The position numbers and the translations under genes were made by a program. DNA of 64,000 bases from Parascedosporium putredinis (Eukaryota; Ascomycota; Sordariomycetes; Microascales; Microascaceae), in contig CASHTG010000015.1 of NCBI GenBank assembly GCA_949357655.1, positions 3,968,001 to 4,032,000 on the forward strand, given 5' to 3'. Below the pieces are notes generated by a model. It did no database searches. It saw only the letters and a list, made by a program, of their open reading frames with translations, and had not been told where the DNA came from. This document shows positions 47,973 through 60,040 of this stretch, in pieces (position 1 is the stretch's first letter; each line of letters opens with the position of its first letter).

Positions 47973-48038
47973 CTCGAGCCCAAGGTCAGAATTGCCTGCG
48001 GGCTCGTTCGCAGAAGGAGAGCTACCAAGCCCGTTCTC

Positions 48039-48475
48039 CTAATTATCGGACTTGGCAGCGCCCTCGTCGTCAGAGCGACTCTTGTCACCCTTGGTCTTGG
48101 GGCCGCCACGCCCCTTGACCATGCTGTCCTCGTCTTCGTCAGAGACGAAAGATTCGGCCTCGCCATCGAGACCGCCATAATAATGCACGGCGGGACCGGG
48201 CTGGCTCTGATGCAATTCAGCGCCAGCACCGGCCTGAAGGACCGTGATAGAAGTGGGGAGAGCGGGGAAGAAGAAGAAGAAGCCCTATTTTCTTCGGGCG
48301 GGATTTCAACCTTGGTGGTAGCAACAGTGGTGTCAGACTGGTACCACCCTCGAACCCTGGACCCGACAGCGCCGGGACTGGGGACACGAGAGAATGTCTT
48401 GACGACCCAGGAGCTGGACCCCTGAGAGTCAGAGCCGGCATCGCTGCCGCTGGGGCTCTGGGCACGATCAGACAT
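48039..48475 (-). CDS. Ser/acidic-rich frame, probable N-terminal part of the giant protein
   Basis: Starts MSDRAQSPSGSDAGSDSQGS at 48475, continues with SWVVKTFSRVPSPGAVGSRVRGWYQSD and needs one added base in the C run near 48,262. Then it reads ITVLQAGAG, VHYYGGLDGEAESFVSDEDED, a Lys/Gly-rich stretch and AAKSDN before a TAG at 48,039-48,041. Downstream of the TAG the same frame continues without interruption as ENGLGSSPSANEPAGNSD into the large reading frame whose first Met is at 47972. The shared VLQAGAG/FVFQAG motif and matching composition suggest one protein with an erroneous, spliced-out or read-through stop. A separate 145-residue gene is the alternative. No family recognised. Confidence 0.5.
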
Positions 48476-50241
48476 CTTTGCTAAGGCGAAAGATGCGGAA
48501 GAAAAGGGATAAATAAAGTCAATGACGAACTAAAGACGCGAAAAAGAAGTTAGGGCCAGGCTCAAAAGAAAAAGAAAATAACAGAAAGCGGCTTCATGCT
48601 CGATTCAAGGGGGTCTTCGACTCTGAAGCATACCTGATGTCCGTCAAAGATTTCGTTAATTAAATAAAAGAGAACCTGCGAGGAGGACTCTTTGGGAGAT
48701 AATAGTACCCTGGGAGAGGATACGCGCACTATAGTTTTCAAAAGAAAAATGTTAACTTATACAAGCTCAATCTACCGATTCTACAGTCAAGCGTCCAGCC
48801 ACTGCCGCTCCATCGACTTCTCCAAGCCAAGGTCTGGAGCAAAAATGGACATGTCCTCGGACCCGGCGGTAGGAGAACAGGGAACAGGGGCTCAAAAGGG
48901 ATCGATGAAACACGACTTACCTGCCAAATAATGGCTTTATAGCGGAGGAGAATTGGGAGAAGAAAGCGGCGAAAGAAGGCTATAGACTGGCGAGCGGTCG
49001 ATGAAATTAAAATAACAATCGAGGCGATAATACTAGAATATAGAGCTTCTAACGATGGAGAGAAAAAAAGAAGGGGGAAGAATAGAATAGGAGGCGGAAA
49101 ACCAAATGGTGCGCTTTTATAGTCGAGCAACCCTAGCCAAAGTCCACAGGGAAGGAGGCGTGCCCTAGGCCTTGCACCTTCTTCGAATTCATCTTGTTCG
49201 TATTTTCCATGTTCACGACGCGATTCCATCACCTTCTTTCTATTGGGTGAAGGGGGTAGGGGCGGGCGTACTCCCACTCGCGCTCCCCAAACCCGGGGTT
49301 GGTGATTCGAGGGTCGCGATTTTCATGACGAAGTCGCACCTTCCGCAACGCCAAACACCCTGTTCCAGGGCAGAACAGGGGGCCTTTGGGTTTCTCTTCG
49401 TCGCTTTTTGTTTCGGTACTCGGTTTTTCTGCCGCAGTGAGAGGGCAGTCAACTAATCAGAGAGCGACTTGGAGCGAAGACTGAACAGCTAGGGTTATTC
49501 GAGGAGTTGAGGAAGGAGGTCCTCGTCACGACTCACACAGCCATTTTGGTTTGCCCACCCAAAAAAAAGAAAATCACAAACTCTGCTCTGCTTGCTTGTC
49601 CAAGATCAGACGTGTAGAAACCAAGCAATAATTAATCATTGGGAGTTTCTAAAAAATGTGTTCCTCTTCCTAGCAATTCTGTGATCAATATGAGTCAAGA
49701 CAAAAACGGTGTAAGTCGTTGCCCACAACCGCGGGAACAGATCGTGCATGGGTCGTTGCCGCCGCCCGTCGTTGGAAACACGCGCGCAACCAGGAAAAGC
49801 AAAAGTAAGTCGGAAAAACCAGCAGCCGCAGAACGCACGGATCATGCGGAGGAGAAATCGAGTTTACTTTGACCTCATCTCATCTCGTCCTCAGTTTCCC
49901 CACGCCAAAATCCAAGTCCTCGTTCGAGTCTCCCTTCCTTCGTCCCCAAATTCTCTGCGGGTAAAAATCGCGATAATTTATTTCTGTCTCGCCGTAAATG
50001 TAAATCTTCCATCGAAACACGCATAGCACTTAGTCTTGTTCCTCACGTGCACCAACCCAAAAGCCGCGCGCGCAACGAGGGGAGGCACACAGAAAAAGAG
50101 ACAACAAACTATAAGCAGCGACCGCAGCAGCAACACCATAGCAGTACCTTACTCACTTCCTCGGTCGCTCCCACCTCCTTCCCTCCTTCCCTCTCTCTTC
50201 TCTCCCACACAAAAGTCACAACACCACAGCCCACCGCCATC
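48476..50241. other. Divergent intergenic region
   Basis: Lies between the start of the large minus-strand gene and the plus-strand cyclin, so it should hold both promoters. A/T-rich near 48,490-48,700 and 49,560-49,660. No gene, tRNA or clear regulatory site recognised. Confidence 0.55.
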
Positions 50242-51383
50242 ATGCCCTTACTATCCAACCCCTCGCCTCGCCAGAGCAGCTCGCCACCCGAGCCTCCAAC
50301 AGCCAGTTCCCCGCCGACGTCCTCGACGCCGTCTTCGTCGCCGTCCAGTCCCTCACCCAGGCTGCTGGCGTGCTCCTCGACATACCCCAGAGCATCACCG
50401 CCCAGGCCAACGTCGTGATTGCGCGGTACTGGGTATCCGAGGCCCCAGAATCCCTCGAGTTCAGTGTACGTTCCCCTCTCGTTCCTTTTTCTGTTTCTAG
50501 CCCTTCCCTCTAGCTCTATATACCTTCTCCCATCCTCTCCAGAAAAAAGTAGATAAATCCCAAACCAAGAAAAGAGCCCAATAAAATAAAAACACACAAG
50601 AACCCCACCTCTAACTCGCCCCTTTCCGCTCCCCCTCCCTCCCAAACAGGACCTCTCCGCCGGCGCCCTCTTCGCCGTCACAAAAGACAGCCACCGTCCC
50701 CGCTCCCCCGCGACATCTGCAACGTCTACACCTACCTCCTCTCCCCAACCTGTCCCCTCTTCCGGACCTCAGATGCACCAACCGACGCGGAAGCTTCCTC
50801 CTCCTCCTCCGGCTCCAAACCCCCTTAGACTCCTACCTCCCCTCCGAATCCGCCTACACCTCCTTCCACACCCGCCTCCTCGCCGCCGAATCCCGCATCC
50901 TCATCGCCCTCGGCTTCGACACCACCGTCTCCCTCCCCCACCCCCTCGCCATCACCTACCTCCAAGCCCTCGACTTTGCCGGTCTCTCCTCTTCTTCTTC
51001 CTCCTCTTCCTCCTCTTCTTCTTCCTCTTCCCCTTCTCCCCGCGCCATCACCGCCCGCGCCCTCGCCCACCTCAACACCGCCCTCCTCTCCCCGCAAATG
51101 CTCTACCTCACCCACCAACCCCCGAGCTCGCCGCCGCCGCCCTCTTCCTCGCCGCACGTGACCTCGCCGCCCCCATGCCCCCGACCCTTGGTGGGACCTC
51201 TTCGACCTCGACCGCGAGCAGCTCGGCTTCCTCGCCGTCGCCCTCATCAGCCTCGAGCCCCTCCTCGCCCGCCAGCGCCGCGAGTTTGCCGCTTTTCTCG
51301 CCGACGGCATGGTGACGCGGGATAAAGTCGCCCAGGCCCTTGCCGGCGACCTTACCGGCGACCTTGCGGCTCCTACGCCCTGA
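50242..51383 (+). CDS. Cyclin-fold protein, cyclin L/Q (FAM58)-like
   Basis: Two exons, 50242-50465 and 50650-51383, about 320 residues. The N-terminal cyclin box contains QSITAQANVVIARYWVSE, then across the intron DLSAGALFAVTKDS and SPRDICNVYTYLLSP. The second repeat contains FHTRLLAAESRILIALGFDTTVSLPHP, AITARALAHLN, ELAAAALFLAARDL and DPWWDLF. This order and spacing match transcription-type cyclins such as cyclin Q, the CDK10 partner; the kinase partner here is inferred only. Each of five C runs needs one more base: 50259-50262, 50705-50709, 50820-50824, 51119-51123 and 51178-51182. After these repairs the frame is continuous to TGA at 51383. A poly-Ser loop sits between helices of the second repeat. 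Without repair no frame exceeds about 180 residues, so an automatic annotation would miss it. Confidence 0.8.
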
Positions 51384-52434
51384 TAGCGATGACCTTTCTC
51401 GTCTTCTTCTTCTTCTTCTTCTTCTTGTTTCTTGATTCTTTTCTTGTTTGGGCTGGCTAGGGGTAGGAAGGGAAGGGGTTTGTCTCGCAATCTAAAAAGT
51501 CTATCCACTTTGTAACAATGTAGGGGTTGCAATCCTCATTTGATGTTTTCAGTCATCTTTGATTCCCTTTTCCTTCCGAATAGATAAAACAACATGACGT
51601 TCCAACAACGTAGTCTTGTCATACATGATAGTGTTTACTCAATAAAAATATACAAGCTAAACAAAAGCCAATCCATTTTCATTCACATCCTCCAAAAAAG
51701 TACAAAGAGAGCTTGAGGGCGTGTTGACACTTCACATATACGGGTGAAAACGTCATGTTCACATAAGAAGACATCAGCAGTGCGTGTGTCACGCGAGATG
51801 TTTCTTTCTTTCGCTTTCTTCTTCATTCAAAGCGCCAGGTGGAGGGACATGATCGAGGATATATCAATAGTAATGATTGATGCCACTCAACAGATTGACA
51901 AAAGACTACAAGATTGTGCAACACGCACACACGCACACACGCACACACAGACACACCAAGACGCTGCGCCGCATCTCATTTACAAAAATACACAAGGCGC
52001 ACAACCCTCCGTCTCCCCTCCTCCTCCCAAAAGAGTTGGAGGGGGAAAATCCACCAAGAAAAGTCTCCAGCTTGCCTTGACATGCCAGGAAAGGGGCTCG
52101 AGTAAATGAAATGAAAAAAATGAAAAAAATAAGAAAGAAACCGCGAAAATAAATCAAAAAGTGACGCTCATACAGTGAACCAAGAGTTACCACAAAAAAA
52201 ACCCCACTAAACGAGCCAAGATAAGTGGATGAAGATAAAAAGAACAGATATGAAGAGCGGGAAGAAAAAGGGTGGCGGGAGAGAGATAAAAAAGGATATG
52301 TAGGTGATTGACATGGGTTAGATAGAGAGTCCAGCCTTTTGGGGTCGGAGAGGCCCCGATCCGTAGAAATTGGCGTTGAGCGAGGATAAAAAATCGTAAA
52401 GGAAGAAGTGGCCAAAAAGAATAAAAAGTCGTTA
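51384..52434. other. Convergent intergenic region
   Basis: Contains the 3' regions of the cyclin (plus) and F-box (minus) genes, and a CA-rich microsatellite at about 51,921-51,958. No gene seen. Confidence 0.6.
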
Positions 52435-55400
52435 CTACAACTCCCCTGCTCTAACCTCCTTCTCAAAGATCTTGACTCCGTGGACTGACTCAATCGTGAC
52501 GTTTCGCGTCTTGAGCCTGATGGGCACGTCATTCCGCAGCAAAGCCTCCATTTTGGCATTGGCCGCGCTCTCGTAGGAGCTCTCCGAAAATGAGGTGGAG
52601 CTCGTCGACCAGCCGCTGTCCGAAGACGAGTCGTAATTGACCGCCTTGGCCTTGCCCTTGATGTCCTGCTTGCCGCCAGCCCGAGCCTCGGCTCCCATCT
52701 CCGGCCTCTTCACAGGGGCCCTGATGATGACGGTCACGCGGTCCTCAATGGCGATAAACTCGAGCTTATGGGTAGGGAAGTGGATCAAGGCGTCGGTAAA
52801 GAATCGCGTCGTCTCTGATGGCCCACGCGCACGTGTCCTCGTTTCTGAACGGGCTGATGTGCAAGGCGCGTAGGTTCTTTAGATATCTAATGTTCTGAAG
52901 AAGTATATGCTACAAGAGGGCAAAGGTTAGTTTCTTGGGTCTTGGGTCCATATTTGCCTTTAGGGAAAGGAAAAAGAAAAAGGAAAAAAAAGACGCTGGT
53001 CGGGTTTAATATTGTCATGTCAACTTACCACGTTCTGTATCCGAAGCGATGCCGAAAACTCTTCGAGGTTTGCCCCCAGTCCGCAAACAGTCACTACGGT
53101 GGTGTGATCCAGGTCCCAGAACGGCCGGTTATCGTTTCGAATCATCAGGCGCTTCAGCGTCGGCAGGTGCTTCTCTAGAATCTGTTTTCGAATCGCGCGC
53201 AGGAGGACCTTGGAGCTGTGAACAAAAGTCGCGGGTCGATACTTGCTGGACCGCTCAATCATGAAGAGGGCGTGCAGCTCCTCGAGCTCCGCCATGCAGC
53301 TGACAAAAGGAGCCGTGACGTGGTCGGTAAAGACTTCCCGCAGGGCGAGCGGTTTGGTCTTGTTCTCCTTGGAGAGCAAGGTCCATAGCGGCGCTTGGTT
53401 CCCGACGTTGAGCAATGTGAGGCTGCGGAGCATATGTAGGTCGAGCGCCTGGCCAATGACCGATGTCTTTAGGGGAACGAGGTGGAGGGAAAATGACCTC
53501 AGGCCGAGGCCTCTGGTGGACTTGACATAGGAGCTGATGAGGTTTAATTTCTGTTCTTCGAGGTGCTCCCCCACCAAAGAGGCGCGGTCCGTCGCTCCGC
53601 AAGGGCTACTAGCCTTGTTCCGCCCATGGGCTGGCGCCGCAGCTGGCCCGGTAAAGAGGCTGGTGTGTGCCGCGTTTCCTGCAGTTCCTGCGTTTCCTGC
53701 GCTTCCCGGCTCAGCAGCGACTGCTCGGCCCGAGGCCTCTACGTCCTCGTCCTTTTCGTCATCGGCATCGCACAGTGATTCAACGTCCCCGGAATCGGCG
53801 ATGTCAATGTCGTCTAGACCAGAGATACTGCTGGGCTTGCGGGGCGCGGACTCGCCTCTTCCTGTGCGGGGGCTGGCTGGGGAGCCGTGGAGGAGCTTGG
53901 ACCACCAGTGACGCCATCGTTCTGCGCGGCCGATGAGGAGCCGGCCGCTTCCACGCCGTCCTGAGACTTCTTGCGGGAGTCTTCCTCGACAAATTTACCC
54001 ACTGCTTTGCCAATGATATCGAGGATGTCGTCGTGCTGCCCAGACAGGTACCTCGCCTCCGTTGCGCTGTTGAGGACCTTTCCTGAGGCGAGCTTCAGCG
54101 CATCAATCAGCTTTTCGAGTTCGCGGTTGTTCTTGGTACTGGGGCTGTTGTCGTTTTCGGCGTCGGGATCTTGATCGCTCTCGTCCTCGCCGAGGATATC
54201 GCTCGTGGTGGAGTCCGAGTTTCTCTTCTTCTTCTTTCCCTTCTTGGAAGAGCTCTGGGCGGTGGTGCATTTGCGGAGACCAAAAAGACGGGCTAGGGTC
54301 GTCTCTTGAACGTCCCACTCCTTTTGCGCGCGAGCAGGCCGGACGGGCCCGTTGGCATCGAAGCTCGACCCATTGTGAAACTCGTCATCCAGATCAGAGG
54401 CGTCCGAATCGGGGTCTGGGTTGGTCTCTCTCGCCTTCTTCGCAAGTGTGGACGAAAATGAGAGGCCTAGGTGCGTTAGCGTCGCTTCGGATGCTTCAAT
54501 GGCAGCCCTGATATCGGGGAGCAGATCGAGGGTTTCAATGTCCAGAATTGTGAGCCGTCGCAAGTTTTTGAAGGCGGACAAGGTCGGAGGGTCGTTCGTC
54601 GTGCTTCGGGGCTCTTCGGTTTAGCAAAGGATATGGGTGTTGCAGGTATTATGGACAGTGGGAAGGCAGCGGGTGGTGGGACGTAAGTGGGGATTCCAAA
54701 CTGGAACATGTTCTGGTTCGGTGGCGGCGGGTTGGGCATATTCCCCATCCAACCGGGTGGGGGTTTTGCTGGTGAGGGTGCGGATGGGGATGAGGATGGG
54801 GCGGCGGAGGCGGTGGGGGCGGCGCGATCTGATATCCAAGGTTGTTGCTAAGGGGCAAAGGTCGCGGGGGCTCATAGAGAGACATGCCGCCGTGGAGCCT
54901 GATGTGGAGCTCTTGCAAAGCTGGGAGGCGATGAAGAGCGTTGAAGACGGGTCGACTAAGCTCAACGCGAATGTTCCACCTTGGCAAGCACAACTGTTAA
55001 TACGTGACAGCAGTCAAAGAGGCGGCTGGGTGTAGCCAGCCGCGTTCATCATTATGCGAGGCCAAAGCCGGGGACTCACTTGAACGACTCTAGCCCTTGA
55101 GCCTCGCGAAGGGTCAGGTGCAAAAGGGTGTTGAGAAATCTCCCAGAGCTCGTCGAGTAGGAAAAGGGCTGACAGGCAGGCCGAGCCTTGTCGCCGAGAT
55201 ACTGGCTATCAATCGTAAAGTGCCTCAGAAATTGAGCGTAGTTGTACTCGCTCGTGGTCAGGGTATCGAGTATGCCCGAAAGCGCAAATCGGGAACCGCG
55301 ATACAAGATGTTGGTGTCACCTAGCTTCGCGGCAAAGAAGCGGTATAATTCGGCAGCAGCGAGCTCGTGAAACCGTTTCGAGACGACGCATAGCGTCACC

Positions 55401-55762
55401 AGGTCGGCCTTTGAACACTAAACAAAATGGGAAAAGGAAAATTTGTTAATAAAGACCGCAATCAGCAGGGGATGGTGGGCTAGGAGGAAAAGAAGCCTAA
55501 AAGAAAAGAAAAGAAATCGCCCAATTCCGCTGGGTTATAAACGAGGGCTGGCAGAGAATCGGAAGGACTTGGTTTCGGTTACACGTACGTAGCGGAAAAT
55601 GGTATGTTGAGTTTCCAGAGGCAGGCCCAGGAAATCAAGCTCCCGCCCATCTCTTGATGTCGGCTCATGAAGCCCATACTCTTGAGCAGAGGTGCCCGGA
55701 AGCGAGGATGACGAAGGTGTCGGCGCTACGGTCATCTCCAACTCTACGACCCGGTCCGCCAT
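52435..55762 (-). CDS. F-box and leucine-rich-repeat-like protein
   Basis: Probable substrate-recognition subunit of an SCF ubiquitin ligase. Exons on the minus strand: 55762-55589, 55417-55080, 54979-53029 and 52909-52435; about 980 residues after frame repair. The F-box is assembled across intron 1: LDFLGLPLETQHTIFRY joined to CSKADLVTLCVVSKRFHELAAAELYRFF. Leucine-rich segments follow: FLRHFTIDSQYL, LHRLPALQELHIRLHGG, FKNLRRLTILDIETLDLLPDI, LRSLTLLNVGNQAPLW, HLPTLKRLMIRNDN and LKNLRALHISPF. They are interrupted by Pro/His-rich and long acidic/Lys-rich inserts (KKGKKKKRNSD, DESDQDPDAENDNS), presumably disordered. Repairs of one base are needed in C runs near 54,610 and 53,866, and further shifts lie near 52,775-52,815. 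I cannot name the substrate. Confidence 0.75.
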
Positions 55763-58700
55763 AGTGCCACTCTACGCGGCTGGCCGTTGGGCGAGCGCGC
55801 GTCCTATTTTTTTATTTTCTTTTGCGGAGTATGGATGGTACGTGGGGAGGCTATACGCCGGTCGCTCGTCGGTTTTAGATTCGGCAGGGTGAACGCGGGT
55901 CAAGGCGGGAGGAAGAAGAGAAAAGCGGGAGGGCAAGGCACGGAACAGGCTTCAAAAGGGCGATTAACAAAGATCGAGGTTCGGATTTGGCTCGAGGTTG
56001 AGGATTGCGGCTTTCGGAGAGGGGAGGAAGCTTGCGAAAGTTGCGATGGGCGGGCGGGCGGGTGAGCGGGTCGTGATGGGGGGACCGGGTTATTGGGGGC
56101 GCGGGCGCGATCGATAAGAGAGCCGCATTGGGGAGGAGCTGAGGAAATGTATTGAATAGAATGGGTGGCTTTGCTTCGGACGGCGCTAAACTCAAACAAA
56201 GCGCATGGATATACGCAGCTATGCAAGACAAAAAGATTGCTGCACTACAGGGAAGAAAGGAGGGGGAAGAAAAAAGGTTGGGCAGGCGGTATGGCAGAAG
56301 CTGCGGTTTCTCAAAGGTGAGATTGGTGGCGATTTCGCTCTCAGCTGGCTCTGGCGGCAAACGGGGACACGACGATGAGGGTAGCTTTTGCTGCTTGGTA
56401 CAGATAATGGCCGACAGGGAAGAAGCGACTCGCGGGTCTCGTAGCGTCGCTCGGCCTGGCAATACTAGTATCAATGGGAATCTGGGATTAAATAAAGCGT
56501 AGGAAATGCGGGGGTGGCTATCCAAACGAGAAGGGCGATAGGTGTGTTGAGGAAGGGAGGAGGTAGGCTGGCGAGATGAGGTTGGAAGTCAGAGTGCTCA
56601 CGTTTGAGGATCGTTGGGTGTGAGGTAGGTCGTCCATGCGGGCATGGAGAACCGGGGCCAGCGGCAAGGGGAAAGCGTGGGGCGGAGATTGTTCAAGGGT
56701 CTCGGAGTTCCAGTCCCAGTCCCAGCACCAGCACCAGCACCAGCACCAGCATCCATCAGTTGAGGAGAATAATACACCAGCACCAGACACCAGACCTGAC
56801 CTGCTACAAAACAAGCCCCCATCCCCGGTCCCCGCCCCCACCAGTGCCAGCGCGCGAGCGTCCCCTTCGATCTGGGGCACACCGAAGGGCATGTCCCCAA
56901 AATTATTAGGCTCCAGCACTAGTACGGAAACAGGATCGATGATTGAACGAATGCTGGCTGGCCTTTCTTTGTCTGGTTTGGCCTGATCTGGCGTCGAGCC
57001 ACTAGCCACGAGCCACTAGCCGAAATTCCACCACATGCCATTTGGACGCTTATCCCCTCCCTTCCCTGGGACAGACACGTTGAGTGGAGTGGGCGTCTTG
57101 CTAGCGTGTGTGTCATGTTGTGAGAGGAATGTGAGTGTTCTTATTATGGGACTGGCTTTGATCAATCAGCTTTGCATCTAGCTGATCCATCTAAAATCCA
57201 AATTCTTCATCCGTCTCGCACCGACACTGGCTCTCCCATTCACCCTGAGGCACGAAACGCGAACGCTCCTTCAACCCGGACCCAGGCTGAGTAAGACCAG
57301 ACAGGAAGACAGGAAGGCAGCACCGAGGTAGGAACGCGGCGTCGTCACTTGGTCGGTAACTTCCACAATTTCAGCCAAGCGCAGCCACCTTTTGGCATTC
57401 CTTCCTCTTCCCGCAGCCCTACGAACACTGAAAACCCATCCCTAGCTTTTTTTCTTCTTTTTTTCTCTCTCTCTCGATTCCTTTGGTATGTGTTCAACAC
57501 TGAAAACGGGTTGGTCGTCTTCCTCTTCTTTTCTGGTTTTGTTGTTTTGCCCAAAGGAGGACGTGTACCCCGTACCTGTAGGTTCAATATTGGTTGTACA
57601 GCAGGTCATGGCCTTCCATCGCCCTCAAGGACGAGGCCCCATGCGGTGACAACCACTGTCTGGTCCTGGTTGGCCCAACGATGCTGTGGGAATGGCCACA
57701 CTCATCGTGACGAGCTTCCTCCTCTCTCCTTCGGTGACCGGTCCTTAATTTCCCTTTGCTCACCGGTTCTCTCAACTTGGTTTCTTCAATTCGTAGGGGT
57801 TTTTTTTTTGCAAAGCAATCATCATTAGCAGGCAACACCCCAAATCAGGCTTGGGCCATTAAACCATGGCTTTGATTTGATAAAGACGCCAGATATGCAC
57901 AATTGATCAATCCAATGGGTCTAACGAGGAGGTATTAGATGGCATCAATGATGGATGGACAAGCAAGCGTTTAGTTGCTCCTATTTGGCGTCTCCAGACT
58001 GGGCCTTTGTGTGTCTGAATTCTGTCTCGATTCGAGGACAAGGCAGCACACACTCAAGTGCTCGAGATCATAATCCAATGTGTTTTCTACTACATGCATT
58101 TGCACACACTATTTCTCGGCCGGGGGCGAACCTGTCAGATTGTAAACAGCAATGGAAATTGAGAGGGGAAAATTACCTCGGTAGAGACTTCAAGGGTTGC
58201 ATTGCCTGCGACCTGCAATAGCCATCAATGATCACTGAGGTCCGTGGGATTCATTGCAGGCTCGGGGAGCTAGGTTCTCCACAGCGAGCCGGGCACCGAC
58301 ACCATTTCCCTTCATTCACGTAAAACATCGAAAGGAAAGGGTACATCGTTTCGGGTTTCTTCTTTAAGACATTCAAATATCTAGCGTATAAGATGGGAAT
58401 ATGGAGCCCGGCATTGGACGGCGCTGGACCATCCCTTCTCCCCTCTTCTCTCCTCACATCGAACTGGATGCTGTCGGGGTTAAGGGCATCCATGTCCATT
58501 GCCGTCATCCCGTCGCTCTCCCGCCCGCTTCGGCGAACGTCTTGGGAGGAAACGCGATTGTCTCTAAACGGAAAACAAGCCCACGCCCTAAGAAAAGGAG
58601 AAAATAGGGGAGGGGAACACTGGACAAAGGGAGACAGTCCCAGGTATTTTGCAGCTGTTGAGGATTGAACGAAACTTGATCCATCTAATGGCTCCAGTGA

Positions 58701-60040
58701 ACCGATCCATCGACGGAGGGTACTGACCATAGACTCCTCAACTCAACAACATCCATTGATCTATGGATGGATCTCTGAATGGATGAGTGCAGAAGAGCCC
58801 CTCGCCCAAGAGGAACCCCGCACAGCCCACCAACGATCCGTCGCCCTCGAAGCGTGAGGGGGCGATCTATTTTTGGACCCCAGGCCCCCAGCCCCACCAC
58901 CAGCACAACCCTGAGCTGTTCTGGCCTGAAGTGTTTGGGGCTCAATGTCACATCAATCAGTGGACGCAGGTTTCCGTCAGTTTGATTCAAGGCTTCGTCT
59001 ATCGACGGGCAAGTCCCGGGCGGAGCTGGCCTTCCAAGGCGCTCTGAAGCGAAGCCCGCACGGCAATCCATCAATAGCTCGGCCCTACTTCCCACCCCCG
59101 TGCTGCCAAGTTCGTCCTAGCGCCTGGCGTGCCGTGGATCCAGCCCGCTATTCGTGGTGCACGTCGGAATGGAGAGCCAGCACTTGAGGACAGCCTCCAG
59201 TGTCTTCAATGTCCTAAACGCTGTCTTTGACCAGTGCTGCTGCTCAAGCACCTTTGCACATGTCGCACGCGTCATCGATGGATCCATCTTTTCCAGACTC
59301 CACCTCACATCCCCTTTTCCCACTTTTGTTGAGTGGTAAGGAGAAACCCAAGACTCAAACACTCTCCTCTTCAAGATCGCAAACGATATTGCCCCATCCT
59401 CCAACCTCCCCATCCGAGGAGGACAGGAAAAGAGAGAAAGAAAAAGAAAGAAAAAAGAAAGAAAAAAAGGAGCGATACAACCCAAACAATCCTTCGTGAG
59501 TGCAGCTCGAGGGTTCCCGCATATCGCATTGAGGGGGCATCGAACAAGGCTGACGGCCTGTGGTGGGGATGTGCACTGCCTCCCGAGCTTCTGATTCCTT
59601 CGTCCCACTTGCCTTGGCAGTGTTTGGTGAAACCAATCCTTTCCGCTTCTCTTCTTCGCTTGCCTTTCCGTCTCTTTAATCTTTCCATCCTTCCTTTCAC
59701 TCCTTGATTGATCCCAAGAATCTTTTTTGGTTGGTTTCTAGGCACCAAACCCTGTCTCAGGACCTTGCACACCATTCTGGCGCCACTTTCCTGGCCAGTT
59801 GTTCGCCCCTCGTCTCCACACACACTCACTTTGTATTTACCCACCCTCTTTTCCGGACTCTGATCGATCTCCATTACCCCAGTATCAATATCTGGGTCAT
59901 TCTTTTTTTTTTTCTCTCTTTGGCCCGGTGTTTCTCTTATTTACATCTCTTCTCGTTTTCCTTCTCTTGAGAAGATCTAATCCGCATTCACCCCCTCCTC
60001 CGCCAACTAAAACCGTCAGGATCCTTCCCCGACGGTCACC
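55763..60040. other. Divergent gene-free region
   Basis: Over 4 kb between the divergent F-box and transglutaminase-like genes. It should include both promoters and a long pyrimidine-rich leader for the latter (about 59,600-60,040). An AGCACC/CAGCAC repeat lies at about 56,719-56,755 and an AAGAAA tract at 59,428-59,470. A minus-strand frame at 56,518-57,009 is open mainly because of that repeat. No gene is recognised. Confidence 0.5.
56719..56755. repeat. CAGCAC hexamer repeat
   Basis: Five to six tandem CAGCAC units, preceded by three AGTCCC units. Confidence 0.8.

Noticed and set aside
56518..57009. Minus-strand frame of 163 codons beside the F-box promoter
   Set aside because: Its middle is the translated CAGCAC repeat (Cys/Trp run) and the rest matches nothing known.
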